A stretch of 64,000 nt of DNA from Dimorphilus gyrociliatus (GCA_904063045.1 CAJFCJ010000015.1:930001-994000); one strand, 5' to 3'. Shown: positions 45,835 to 59,504, counted from the stretch's first letter. The notes: generated by a model from the sequence alone, not told the origin. Translations and numbers: made by a program.

Positions 45835-47281
45835 ATGCCCCGAAAGCGAAAAGTATGTGTATCTCATTCTGAAATTGATTAAAAATTATACTTTATATCC
45901 AATAATTCATTATAGTCAACTCCAACAAAGAAGGCTAAACAACCTGAAGAAAAAAAATTTAGGGAAGATATTGCTACTTCAGATTCTGAAACCGAACAAT
46001 CAAAAACCGAAAATCAAAAACCTTCACTAGAGGTAGCTAGCGAAAAGCCTTCGACTTCAGTGAAACCAGAAGATGGAGATGTCGCACGTGCACCTAAATG
46101 GAATATGAAATTCTCATCGTGGAATGTTAATGGGCTTAGAGCTTGGGCCGATGTAATATTACAAATTTTCCATTAAACAATATAAAGCAATATATGAACA
46201 TAAAAAAAAACCATTTACCTGCAGAAAAAAGGTCATGAATATATTACATCGAATACACCCGACGTATTTTGTATGCAAGAGACAAAATGCGACGAAGCAA
46301 AGGTACCTGAAAAAGTTAAAATCAAAGGCTATAATACCTATTTTTCCTCTGGTGACCAAGAAGGGTATTCAGGGACAGGTTTATACTCTAAGGTTAAACC
46401 TATTAAATTAACTTACGGAATAGGTAAATGAACACAATTGAAAAAAATTAGATGTTACTAAAGAAACTGTTTCCTTTTTTTGTAGGTGATAAGAAACATG
46501 ATGGCGAAGGACGTGTAATTACCGCCGAATACGAAAAATTCTATTTCGTTACAGCTTGTTTGTCTTTTTTTTATCATATTCTTAGAAAAAAAGAGGATTT
46601 AAATTTATTCTTTTTTTTTATTCTAAAATAGACATTCCTAATTCGGGTAGAGGTCTGAAGAGACTTGATTATCGTACAAAAGAGTGGGACGTAGATTTTA
46701 GAGAATATCTTGTGAATTTGGATAAAATTAAGCCTATTATACTTTGTGGAGATTTAAATGTCGCCCATTTGGATATTGGTTAGATAATTATTTAGAAGTG
46801 AAACCCTTTTAAATTTAACATTACTTTAATATCCATAGATTTAAAGAATCCTAAATCGAATCGTAATAAAACAGCCGGTTTTACTGATGCAGAAAGGGAA
46901 GAATTTACTAAACTATTAGATTCTGGATTTATCGATTCTTTTAGATATTTTTATCCAAAGAAAGAAGGCGCATACTCGTATTGGTCTTACATGGGTAACG
47001 CAAGAAAGAAGAACGTTGGATGGTAATTATTATTTTATCATTTGAAAGAAAAACATGACCAAACCAAACGCCAAATGGGAAAAAGATAAAATTAAAAAAA
47101 GAAGGAAAAAACGCGGAAATGTTCTTTGTATTACCTAAATAGTTTTTAATCTTTTTTCAGGCGTTTAGATTACTTTGTGATATCAGAACGATTGAAATGT
47201 CATTTGCACGATAGTGTAATTAGAGACGATGTTGAAGGAAGTGATCATTGTCCTATTGAACTACTTATGAACTTTGAGTGA
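45835..47281 (+). CDS. APEX1: AP endonuclease 1
   Basis: Class II abasic-site endonuclease of base excision repair (exonuclease III family). About seven exons from ATG 45835 (MPRKRK, a nuclear-localisation-like start) to TGA 47281. A lysine/glutamate-rich disordered N-terminus precedes the catalytic core. Core blocks: FSSWNVNGLRAW, FCMQETKC (metal-binding Glu), GYSGTGLYSK, EGRVITAEY, A-Y-I-P-N-S-G-R-G-L, ILCGDLNVAH (catalytic Asp and Asn), NVGWRLDYF and GSDHCPIEL (catalytic Asp-His). All catalytic residues are present. The intron at about 46557 splits T-A-Y and its donor (GCTT|GTTTGT) is weak. Confidence 0.95.
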
Positions 47282-47796
47282 AAAAAAACAAACTTTTTTC
47301 ATGTTATATAGCTGCTTATAAGAATATGTATTTATATATGAATTTATATATATATATATATATATATGTATTTATATATGAATTTATATATATATATATA
47401 TATATATGTATTTATATATGAATTTATATATATATATATATATGTATAACTAGAGCATTTATTATCTATATATATTGTGCAAGGTACCACTATATAAACT
47501 TTAACATTGTAATCTCATAGTACAGATATGTTGTATAAAACATTAAAAACGTTGTGAACATTAACATTAACTGTTGTAAAAAGAACATTTTATAGTTGCA
47601 TAAAGTATTTTGTATATTAAAAAAAAAAACTCCCAGGCATTATTTTCAGTAGTAAACTACTGTTAAATCCGGGTTCTACAGGCAATGCGCAGATTGTCCA
47701 ATTAGCGCAAACCAAACAACATTTGGAAAAGCTAACTCAGACGATGTCTTGACGCGGCAATTTACAAATTGAATGTAAAAGATATGAAATATAAGA
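47282..47796. other. APEX1 3' region and ROS1 upstream
   Basis: About 515 bp. It holds the 40-bp minisatellite described separately and the presumed ROS1 promoter. Confidence 0.5.
47327..47445. repeat. 40-bp AT minisatellite, three units
   Basis: Three copies of a unit beginning GTATTTATATATGAATTT and continuing as TA dinucleotides, in register at 47328, 47368 and 47408 (period 40). The last unit is a few bases shorter. Confidence 0.85.
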
Positions 47797-50700
47797 ATGT
47801 TGACCGCCGTTTTACGTATAACCTTCCTAATACAACTATTGGATATTAGTTTAACCGACTCTACCAATAAGAGAACGTCTGTAAGTATGTTTTGGTTCTT
47901 CTTGGATTCCGCCGACGGTCTTTGGATGTGTTATTTTTTTTCTTTTTGCTATTTTCCCTTTTTTTCCCCTTTCATCATTCTCTTTAATCCAAAATCATTC
48001 TTTATTGCGATAGTAACAAGCTGTTACAAGTCGGCTCAGCCGATTTTTTTTGTTTGCTAAAATAAACAGAGTAAATAACCGATAGCGGGTAAACGCGTGA
48101 CAACAGTCGGAGAGTGCGAAACAAATATCGTTTAGTAGAAGCGAATTTGCAGTTTCTTCTGCAGCTGTTGCTGTTCGTCTTACCGAGAACCAGGCACGCT
48201 CAGGGGATAAAACGGGTGTAAAAGGTAGACGAAGGGGGGCGAGATGAGTAAGGGGGAGGGGGTAAAGAGAAAGAGAGAGAGAGAAAGAGAAAAGAACGAA
48301 AGAAAAGAGTTAGTTTGATAAATCAAAGGAGGTGAAAAATGTTACGGAACTGGGAAAATTGTTGATTTTTCATTCTTTACAATAATACATATAAATATAA
48401 GATTAAATGATATCTTAAGAAGATATGCCTTACATTTTCTCTGATAAAAATAAGTAGTTTTGTTTTTTAATAAAAAAAAAATAAAAAATAAAAAAAAGTT
48501 TGGCGGATGTACGTCGTGGCATTAAGAATGACGGTTTGTGTACTTTTCGAACTTTTGCTGCCGTTCCAGCTGTGCTCCATTTAAGATGATTCTGTTTATG
48601 TTTGCAGGCGATGAGTGTATTTGCAATGCTACGCAATCATATCATGCACGCGTATTTATAATGTCTAATACTAACAATTTCTTAGTTTTCTATTTCATAG
48701 CTTATCACCATAAGAATTTAACGCAGCTTAGCGCCGTAGTTTGTATTCTAATTGCGATTCAAATTACTATTAGAAACGTTGGACGAAATTCAATTACAAA
48801 GGTCATAACGATAGCGTGTTAATTACTGGATGCATTTACCCTTTTACCTCATTTATTTAAATTTTTCTAATTAATATGCATCTAATTGTTTATAATCTTT
48901 ATTGTAGTTGCTTTTTTGTTTCATTATATTATAGCCCTATTTGGATTGTCAAGTTAAAAGCCACGGAGGTGGAGCATCAATTATAAGCCTGCATTTATGG
49001 GGAGCACCATCGAAATTAACCCAATTTATTGTTGAAATGAGAAACGAAAACGATGGTAATGACGTAAGAGTAAGGGAAAGGGTCTCAATTTCGAATAATT
49101 CAACAATTCAGTATGAAATTACTCAAGAACATTTTGAAACAAATAAAAGTTATATTCTTACTCTTGATACATATTCAAGGGTTGATATGAGTAAACGTTT
49201 CACCTGCAAAATCTCAATTCCTACTAGAACAGGTAAGCGTTCTATCTTGAGAAACATTTTCAATTTTCATCATTTTACTTCCATCTATTCTTCTCCTCTT
49301 CCCTCTCATCCCAACCCCACCCCCCTCTATTCCCATCGTTCACTCTCCTACTCTTTTTTCTCCTTCTCCTCAGTCTGTAATTCTATACATAAATTACACT
49401 AACGAAAAAACTTCTACGCCTGCAAGGAAATTGTTTTTATATGTAAAAACTGCATATAGTCTTATTTTGATAGATACTAGCCAAGGAAAATTAGTTTGGG
49501 TTAATAAAGACGGTTCAGTTATTTTGAAGTCAGCGACGACTTTAGAAATTCAAAAGAAACTCAAGTCTTTTAATCACCTAACTGGTAAGCACTAGTCTAT
49601 CTCATTATATATTCATTAAGAAAATATGCTTGCAGATGTAACAAGTTTTTGCCCATATAAGAATCTGTCCAGATGTTATATCCTGTTAGCCAGTGGTGAT
49701 AGAGTTATATTCTATAATCAAACATATGATACATATCGAAAGTACGACCACCCACTTTTCAATAATTCATCAATAACGGCCATAACCGTTGATTGGTTGA
49801 ATGGGATCTTTTACGCAGCTACACGAGATAACGTAATTTTTTTTTTTCATACTGTTTATTAGCAATTGACATAGTTTACTCTGGCACTTTATTATATTTT
49901 TTAAACATACTTTATCCTTTAGATCCTTTCATGCAGTATTACTGCTTGGTCATCTTGCCAAAAGTTTTTAACGTCTTCAACTGATTTATTAAACGTTGTC
50001 GAAATGAAAATTGATCCAATAAATGGGTTTGTCGCATATTTATATTTTCTAGTTAATTTATGATTTATTAAAGCTGTATAATAGCATTTATTTTCCGAGA
50101 AATATACATAAATATAAGTATAACCTTTCCATGAATAGTTTCCGAGTCGAATAATTGATAGAGTTGGCAATAAAAACGAACCATAAACTATCTGTATATA
50201 ACCTGTTACCTTTCTTTTTTTTCCTCTTTTCCTCTAGCTATTTATTCTGTTTGGACCAAAATATTGGATATCTTCGTCGTTTTTCCCTTATCAACTCGAA
50301 TAATACTTACGATTACGAATGGACCAATATGGAACTATCATCATTTGATATATTCGATTCAAATAGGACTATAATATTTTTGGTCAAAAACCACAAGGAT
50401 CGTCTATATTTTGCGGATTATAGTGGGAAATTACAGCCGCAAAGTCTATTAAAAAATTACGATAAGCTTTTCAATGGAAGCTGTTCTCCAACAGATTTAC
50501 AGTTCGGTTACAACCTTTCCGATTATCACTTTCTTTGCCGTCACCATTATTGTTCCTCTCACATCATAAAGATGGATACAGCCGATCATATACATTTACT
50601 AAAGAGACGCTACTGGCTAAGTAGGAATATATTTATATTTCATATTCGTATAAAAATACAGTATACGTCTGTGTATACTATATATAAAAACTAATACATA

Positions 50701-53700
50701 CGAATCAATCCATCACAGATATTTCAAAAGTGAAATTTAGACCCTGGATGTTATTTGGAGAAAGACAAGTTGTTTGTAGTTGGAAACCCGTTGCATGCAA
50801 CTGTGGTAAGCATTCTTCTCTCTTTATTGGTATTCATTTTATAATTCTATTCTTTTCTCTTTTCAAATCTTATCTATGTTTAAATAATTTCTTTTTGGAA
50901 TTTTCTCTCTCTCAATAATTCTTTCTTTCCTGTTCTTTCATTTTCTTTCACGTATTTTACCCATTCCTTTATCAGCTCACTTTAACGCCTATTGCCTCCT
51001 TTTTATCTCTTCTTTTGATTTTTCGCATTTAGTGATTGATGTTATGAAGCGTGTTCTCTTCTATAGGTTCTAATTGCTTCTGTAAATGGCGATACCGGAT
51101 AGAAATCTTGGGAGTTCCTACTGCTGGTGGGTTGGTTGATAACTTAAGCAGCTACACCTTCGCTAATCAACTTGTCAAGGGTAAAAAGTATGGTATTAGG
51201 ATTCTTGCAGGACCGGCGACCAATCTCTCTGACTTATATACTACCGAATGGACTGACATTGCCTGGTATCTTTATCAGGGTAAGTTAAGATAAGAAAGAA
51301 CATTTTTTTCATTTCCCCTCCCATAAAATATACAAGCAATGAGTACTCCTCCCCTCAGGCGTTGAAGATCACCTTATTCTCGCGAAAAGATCGGGCCTAT
51401 ATCTAACGGACTCAATAACATTAAATCAGGCGCTAATTACTGATTGGAGAGGAGAATCTATTAATGAGATTTTCGCATCGGCATCTTATTTGGTATGGTG
51501 TACACATGATGGACAGCTATGGGCATTTAATCGGAATGAAACATCTCCAAAGGTAATCAAAACTGCAGAGCGAATAGAGAGAGTATTATTTGATCCGTAC
51601 GCCAGCACAATTTATTGGACTTCCGGAAGAACTGTGAGTTGTGTCTAATTTACTTTAATTAACTGGCTAGATCGTTTCCAAACAGATCTACCGCAAAAGT
51701 TTATTGACATTCGATCGTTCTGAAGTTGTCTTGAAAACACAAAACAAAATCTTATCTATAACAATTAACCCAGAGGCTGGTTGGTTATTCTGGATGGAAA
51801 AATATAAGGTATGTATAAAACATGAAAAAAAAATGGACGATTTCGTCCTTCCTTCTTAAGTAGAACAAGTATTTGATATGCAGATCGGAAGAACGGCGTT
51901 TAATGGAAAAATGGTCGGAACGTTCGAAGAATTACAAGTTGTTTCCGGTAGCCGTTTTTCTGCCATAGTTTTTAATGATGACGTCTTATATTGGACGGTG
52001 AAGAAAAACGACAGTGTTGATCTAATGAAAAGAGACACTAATGCGTTGTCTAGCAAGATAATGTCTACCGAGAGAAATAGGTGCAATTTTCTTCTATATT
52101 TACCTATCTCTTAGCTCTGGAAGAAAAAAATCATGACCACACAACTTGACATCTTTCGCCATCTATCGGATTTATATTTATATATACTTGTACATATATT
52201 TATATATATATTTACTAATAACGGCTCCTTTCAGATCGATAGACCATCTTCAGGTATTAAATGGTCAATTGATTATGTCCGATAAAAAGCTACAAACAAT
52301 CTACGGCGTTGATTTGAGAATGAATGGCAAGTTTAAGATAGATATCTCTTCCTATGGCGTCACTGCATTCACAGTTTGGCGTCCGTCAACAGGTAATGCA
52401 AATATTTTCAGACGAAAATAAATACGCCTTATTATATTCGAACTATTGTATAATAAGAGTGTCGCTTAAACACTACAATCGGTAGTCGTTCCAATCGACT
52501 TCAAGAATTGCGGTGTTTTTTCAGCTGCAATCCCACGATGTGCGCAGTAAAAAGATTATAACACATCATAGCAGTCTGCATTTCTGTAACATTAAATCTT
52601 TTTAATCTTTCAAAGTTTCAATTACTCTTGGCGTTGCTTATACATAATATTGCAAGTGAAATTTCAGTGTTTAAGAGTTAGAGAATACTGATTGGCTATT
52701 GACGAGTCACGTGATGAAAATTTTGAGTGTTGCAGTCGGGCGCCGACGTTCGAACGAGTCATGCGTCTATATCAAATTGGTTTCCTAAACTTTCTTATTT
52801 ACGAATTTGCAGTACCGTCTTTAATTCCGGACCAAGTCAATGAGGATAGCATAAAACTTTCTGGTAAATGGCCAAATGTAAGATCTAAATTTTTTTTATT
52901 ATAAAAGATGAAAGTATAGCTTTTTAATTTATAAAGGTCACATTATTCTGGAAAGCTATTCGCTGCGAAAATTGCTCCGACCTCGAGTACCAAGTAGGCA
53001 TCAACTCGTCTCTCCAAATCATCCTAAATAGAACGGTAGGTGAAGTCTTTGATTTACTTTCTTCCGCACCCTTGAATAGATATCAAGGGTGGTAGAAGGA
53101 AGACGTACGAAAGAAAATTGAATGCGTGTGAAAATATTTATCCTCGGTTATACAATATATATGCGTAATATATACACCTCAAAGCGAGGTTCTCTCTTAT
53201 TAAATTAGGCCTTTAGTCAACGACCCCTATAACGTTCTTAACGGCTTGATTGCTAATATTTGTTATGTTATTATATTAACGAACAACTGCGACCCTTAGC
53301 CTCATCCTGAGAATGAGAATGGCTTCTATTTTCTTTCCTCGTTTTCCGTTCTCATCTTCCCTTTCCTTTCCATTTTTCTTTTTGTATGCTTTTAACTTTC
53401 CTTTTCATTTTCCTACTCTTCTATCTTTTCCCCTCTTCCTCTCTTCGTTTCTCTAACAGTTTCACTTTTCCCTATTGAAAGTAATAGTATATTTATAGTT
53501 AATATCTTATCTATCACTAAAACTAAACAATTTAAAAGGTATTAAATAAGCGAAAAATTTGCAATCTTAACGAACAGTTGTAGATGACAATTAAGTTGTT
53601 ACACGAAGATGTTTATATATATATACTGTATAGAAAATATATATAGCTATAGATAAACCTATCGCTTCGGAGAAAGCAAAATCCTAAAGGATGATAATTT

Positions 53701-56700
53701 ATCAAGTTGCTAAGCGCTTGACTGGTTTTAAATAAAAAAAATCGTGTTTCATTATAACATTTAAAGTGAGAAAAGTATCCATGTTAATGGTAGGGTAACT
53801 TATAAATTTAATTACTAAGTATAGAAAAGAATGGGATGATGATAATGAACATTAATTAGTTAAGGAAGATAATTAGACAAAGTTGAAATAAGAGGGAGAG
53901 GTGGAGAGGAGAAAGAGGGAGTAAAGAGGAAAGGTAGGGGGTAGGGAGAAACATATTTATTTTGTATATGTAATACATAAACAACATTGAATTTAACATT
54001 TACAAACCGATTGCACTTTTAAAGACTACAGATGCCGAATTCTCACTACCAACTCAGTACGGTTACGATAATATAACAGTGAAAATTCGCAGTTTAACAT
54101 CGAGGGCAAAATCAAATTGGACAATCAAAGATTTCGAGACGCCTGTGACGACGCCTGGAGAGTTACGTCCAGTAATTAGTTGCGAACCGTCAATTGTTGC
54201 TAACTATTCAATAATAAGAATTCAATTGAGAATTCCAATTAATAATAAGGATATTGAAGAGTTAATTGTGGAAATTTTAAAAAACAAAAAGTCATATCGT
54301 CGACTGAATATTAAAAGAATTAAAGAAAAGTCATTTTACGAAGAAATTCTAAACGTAATTGCAGATAGTTCGACTTATCAGATATCAGTGAAGGCTTGTA
54401 ACTTGAAGAAGATTTGTGGATCTACTGTGAGACGAGAAATCAAGGCCAATCGTAAGTCTATCACCAATATACTATATAAATGTAATTTGTAACGAATATA
54501 AGCTTTAGTGCACAGTACATAAATAAGTATCAATTGATAGAAATATACATGTTTCTATTAATAAAAAAGTCAGCTGATTTCATCAAACAGTCTTTTTAAT
54601 AACTTTTGTCTTTATGATTTATAAAGGAGAATTTAAAGAACTTACTAACTAGGCTAATTGCATCTTCTTTCTTAGTATTATTTTCTCTATGTATTATTGA
54701 CGGTAGGAATCTTTTGGACCTTTTTCAGAGTTAATTGCTCTCCAACGTCTTTCATTGACCACTCGAAACGACAGCCTAATTTTTAAGGAAGGCTTGAAAG
54801 AAACGGAGCGAATTGAGGATCAATTGATCGACTCTGTTAACGATAGTTGGGTTGGATGGAGAATAAATCTGTATAGGAACGCCATAGTTCGGATAAACGC
54901 CCTCGACTATAGTCAAACGGTTAGATGTCATTCTCTAAAGGGAATAGAGAAGAGTTTACAATTTCATTTAATTTACTTATTAATTAGTTTATATATTTTA
55001 ATAATCCTAGATAATTTAACGTCTAAAAATTCTTCTTTTATATAATATTTATAGATAAAAAGCAAAATACAGGCGTTTGAAAACAGTTCGTTAACTTATG
55101 ATTGGTTATCTGGTATTGCTTTTTGGTCGTGTGGTTCAAAAATACTTTCTATTGACCGCTTATCTTCGACGAAAGCTTATCGTTTCTCGTCTATTATAGG
55201 ATCTGTGGCTGTGTTACCTAGAATAGGAAGGCTTTTCTATACGTATAAAGGAATAAGAACGGATAGCTTTTGCCTTGGGGACTTTACACTGAAACCCCAG
55301 CTAAAGGAGACTATCTTCAGCAATGGTAAAAATCGAAGTTGTAATTGCCCGAATACCAAGTGCTCATTACTGCCTTCTATGACGCTCGATCCGCTGGACG
55401 AACGTCTTTACGTCGTTTCTATCGATTCAACGCTGATTATTTCCGATATCTATTGGTGCTCGTGCCGCTTTGTTAAAGACTTCGAGGAGTTTGCACTCAC
55501 TACATCAATGGCTGTTGACAAAAAATGTTTCTGGTGGACTAAAGGAGACAATCAAATATCTTGTTTCAACCTTAATTCTACGGCCGTGAAAGTAAAAGAA
55601 GAGAGGATTAAGGATAATGTAAAAAATATTAGAGTCAGCGGAAGATTGTTTCAACCGTTGTTGACGAATCGATGCCTAAGACCACGCATTAATTTTAACA
55701 ATGTAAAAGTATATAATGTCACGAGATCATCTTTCGCCGCCAATTGGATAATACCAAAATTTTGCCCCGATTCAACAATTATTTACAACACGAATGTTTC
55801 CCTAATTGAATATAAATCGGGTAAAACGTTAAAGAAATTGCGGTTAATTGATAGAGATGAAGTTTTTGTTGACAGTTTACACGCTTGGACAACATATCTT
55901 TTAAATATAAAGGTGTTTACAAGGATTTTTACATCGGATATTGTTTCGATTAACGTTACAACTTTACCCGGCCCTCCAACCATAAACAATCAGATGTGTG
56001 CTGTATCATTCGAAGAGGACAGAGTTGCTTTCCTGTGGGTTCCTGATCAACGAAGCGCATACGAAAGATCTAGAATATACGATGAATATAATCAGACGAT
56101 TGCCGATTGTTTGTTAAAAGGTTCCGTTCTAGATTGTCCATTGGGGACTGTCCTTAAAAGCGAAGCAAGAGAAAACGTTAACATCTGCGGTCTACAAACA
56201 AATCAAAGTAGTCATCTAATATTGGAAAAATATTCAAAATATGGTTTAGTTACGTCACCAGTTATTCCAATAAGAAAATTTAATAAGTCTCCTACAATCG
56301 ATATAACATATTTGGGATCTAGAACGTTTGCCTACTCTTTGAATTTAAGGCATTTAAAGCGTATCTGTAGGTCCATAATAACTAAGTTATTGTTTACGAA
56401 TGAAAAGCGAAATGAAACGAATCATATGACGCTTTCAGGTCTTGTTGATGTCATTCCTGAAATTTTAAATGGTACAAAAGAAATTAATGTACAGAATTTC
56501 CTTACCAACCAACCCACCATGTTACAAGGAAAATCTCTTTGTTCTCTCAATCTTCAATCTTTGGATAGTAATTGTCCACCCAATACTATAAGTCATATCT
56601 TTGAAACTGAAAAACTAAAATTTGCTCCCTGGTTCCTACAACCGCCTACTATTGACAAGGATACCAATGGACTGGTTTTAATTAATTGGACTTTATCATT

Positions 56701-58480
56701 TTGGAGTGCAGGCTACGCTATACAAGAATATGAGTTATTATGCCAAGGTTCTTGCCAGCCACTATTATATTCTGGAATGAGAACTTGGTGGTATGGCCCT
56801 TTGGAGGATGGAGATTATAATCTGACAGTTCGAGCTATGAATCATTTGGGTTGGAATGACATACTCGGTGAAAATTTAAGTGTATCTCTCAAATCTCCCG
56901 ATAGGACACGCCAATATGACAGTAATTATAATTGTTTTTGCTGAATATTAGACTTAATTGCAAAACTTAAAAACAACTACTTTTATTCATAAAGGGAACG
57001 AATTTTTCATTCTCCTAACGTGCATCGCTTCATTCTTTTGTCTAGCGGCCATGGTATTATTAGGTAAGTTACTTTCTAGCGCTTTATCATTTAAATTCCC
57101 TAGAGACTGGAATTATTTTATTATTTCATTAATATTGCAGCCTTGTATTTTCGGAGAAGAAAACAGAAGAAATTTAACTGGAAATCCGTGCAACAAACTG
57201 AGCTGGAATTGGCAGCTCTGCGTTCCCTCCCACCAACGGCTGTACAGAATACGAATGATCTATATGTACTAGGATCTTTACCAACAGATGAGCAATTCGC
57301 CTCTTTACCCCATATAGGACGTGCCGATATAAGGTTAACCACCTTTCTCGGCTCAGGAGCATTTGGTGAAGTATATCAAGGAATAATATCAGATAAGATT
57401 GCCGCTGTTAAAATTCTACGAAAAGATGCCGGCGATTCAGATAAGAAAGATTTTATTGCCGAAGCGTTTCTTATGTCTCACTTTAAGCATCCAAACGTAC
57501 TCAAACTGCTTGGTGTATGCTTAGACAGCGATCGTCATATGATCATTTTAGAACTGATGGAGAAAGGGGATCTTTTATCATATTTGAGAAATTCTCGTAA
57601 TAATGATGATTTTATCTTAAACGACAAAATTGATATATGTATCCAGGTGTCCAGAGGCTGCGCTTACTTAGAGAAGATGCATTTCGTTCACAGGGATATT
57701 GCTGCCCGTAACTGTTTAGTCAGTATGTCAAATGGTCAAAGGTTATTGGTTAAGATCGGAGATTTCGGTTTGGCGAGGGATATTTATAAGAATGATTATT
57801 ATAGGAAGATTGGAGAAGGCTTGTTACCAGTTAGGTGGCTCGCAGCCGAAGCGCTAATTGATGGTGTTTTCACGACTATGTCAGACGTTTGGGCTTTTGG
57901 CGTCCTTGTTTGGGAAGTAATGACGCAAGGTCAACAACCTTATCCGGGAAGATCAAATTTAGAGGTTTTGAATTTTGTACGAGATGGAGGACGCTTAGAT
58001 AGACCAGCTAACTGTCCTAATGACATTTACGATATAATGGGTCGTTGTTGGTTAGAGGCAGACCAACGCCCAAGTTTTTCTACTCTTCAACAACTATTGC
58101 AGGAGGCTATGCAGAAGCGTAACGCAACTTATTTGGCACTCATTAACGAACAGACTGAAGACTTAACTTCACCTGCTGCAGTACCCTCGCCGGCTCAACC
58201 CCACCGGCGTTCGACCGTCTGGAGGACTTTAACCTATATACGCCGTTCAAGTAGCTATTTATATAAGACTGTTTTAGTTTTTACAAAGCTAACTACTTCA
58301 TTTTCTCTTTGCAGTTATGGAAACATTTACATCAATATCTCGATATACAAGGTAAGAAAAAATCAGTAAAATAACACCTTTCATACTGTTATAGAGCATT
58401 TCATAATTTTAATATTTTCCAGGTATATTCCTGTTAGTACAACGTCCAGTCAAGTGACACAGAACATGGGGACAAATTGA
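47797..58480 (+). CDS. ROS1: ROS1/sevenless receptor tyrosine kinase
   Basis: Orthologue of ROS1 (Drosophila sevenless). About 20 coding exons, roughly 2,000 residues. It starts with a signal peptide (MLTAVLRITFLIQLLDIS) at 47797. The large ectodomain alternates fibronectin III units (48935-49231, 52734-53036, 54031-54451, parts of 55700-56920) with YWTD-like propeller blades (49475-50622, 51359-52391, 54730-55680; e.g. V-D-W-L-N-G-I-F-Y, L-Y-F-A-D). The membrane helix lies at 57000-57063. The juxtamembrane E-L-A-A-L-R-S-L block and kinase follow: GSGAFGEVY, A-A-V-K, VHRDIAARN, DFGLARDIYKNDYYRK, GEGLLPVRW. The usual A-P-E reads A-A-E. The last two short exons (58315-58351, 58423-58480) give a C-terminus ending QNMGTN; without splicing the frame would stop at 58369. 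Exon ends in the ectodomain are approximate. Confidence 0.92.
48246..48300. repeat. GA/purine-rich tract in ROS1 intron 1
   Basis: Low-complexity purine run (G-rich, then GA repeats) within the first ROS1 intron. Confidence 0.7.
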
Positions 58481-59203
58481 TTAAGTGACCAAAAGAAACG
58501 AAGCCAAATTAAAAATTTTACTGTTTTTTTTTTTTACATAAGTTAATGTATATACAGTATACAGATATGTTAAGTATATTATAGCTATGTCTGCAAAATA
58601 AAGACAACTCTACTAATAAATTGCTTCTGTCTATTGAAACAATGCCATATATATTCTTTATCTTTGGATCAAGTTTGTTATAGTTATATGCATGCTAAAG
58701 TCTACTGCTGAAAAAAAAAATACAAGGGCAAGTTTAAGATTTTACTAACTTTCAATGTTGCAAAGGTTTTTACAACAAAAACAAAAAGACTTATTATCTT
58801 TAATATTAAAAACAGTTTGGATCTATTTATATTTCAGTATACTGGTCATTTATATTATTTGTTTTTTCTTTTACTTTGGTCTATAGCTTCTCAAAACAAA
58901 ATACTCACGGTTAGAAGTGTAGTTTGAAAAAAAAGTTAACAGTACTTAGTTCCTTTTTTTTGTTTTTGATTTAAAGGCTACATTCTCTTTTGATTAATCA
59001 TCTCTTCCTTTAGGAAAGTTAAAAGGATAAGATATGCCTTATTTACTATATACAGTTTATTATATATTAGTTTCTATTCCTTAAATCAATGCTTTTTTTT
59101 AAATAAGTTGGTTAAAAATTTACTTGTCTTTGTAGAGAATAAATTTAATTATTGTATTCTGAATGTTATAACAGCTTCCAACAGTTGAAACTATAAAGTT
59201 TGT
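58481..59203. other. Convergent 3' region ROS1 / TMEM258
   Basis: About 720 bp. A ROS1 polyadenylation signal (AATAAA, about 58599) and AT-rich sequence. No gene seen. Confidence 0.55.
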
Positions 59204-59504
59204 CTAAACATAAATTCCAACCCATAACAGCAAGAACAAAACTCCGAATCCCATAAAAAATGATGCCACTAATGAAACGAGCACTTCCTTAAAAAGATCC
59301 CGAGTAAATTTTGTTGACGTTACTTCGTACACGAAGAACCATGCCATGAAGAAAAGGCCGATTGTAAGAAGAACTACTGCTAAGTATGGAAATACGGCCG
59401 GATTAATAGGACTCGCATAGCGAGTCATAGAATCGATACCAATATCCTGCAATTAGTATATTTTAAAAATGCTAATGTTTTATCATTTAAGAGATACGTA
59501 CCAT
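59204..59504 (-). CDS. TMEM258: TMEM258, oligosaccharyltransferase subunit
   Basis: Small two-helix subunit of the ER oligosaccharyltransferase, needed for N-glycosylation. Exon 2 is 59446-59204; exon 1 contributes only the ATG (59504-59502), followed directly by GTACGT. The mature product is about 80 residues, matching the family. Conserved blocks: [26 protein letters not shown] and [17 protein letters not shown] at the end. Two membrane helices are obvious. It faces CCT2 across about 180 bp. Confidence 0.96.

Noticed and set aside
47327-47445. Direct repeats considered as a CRISPR array.
   Set aside because: Pure AT repeats without spacers, in an animal genome.
48538-48822. Possible extra ROS1 exon near 48607 after TTTGCAG.
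   Set aside because: No matching donor in the needed phase; joining 47880 directly to 48935 keeps the frame and gives a sensible FN3 start.
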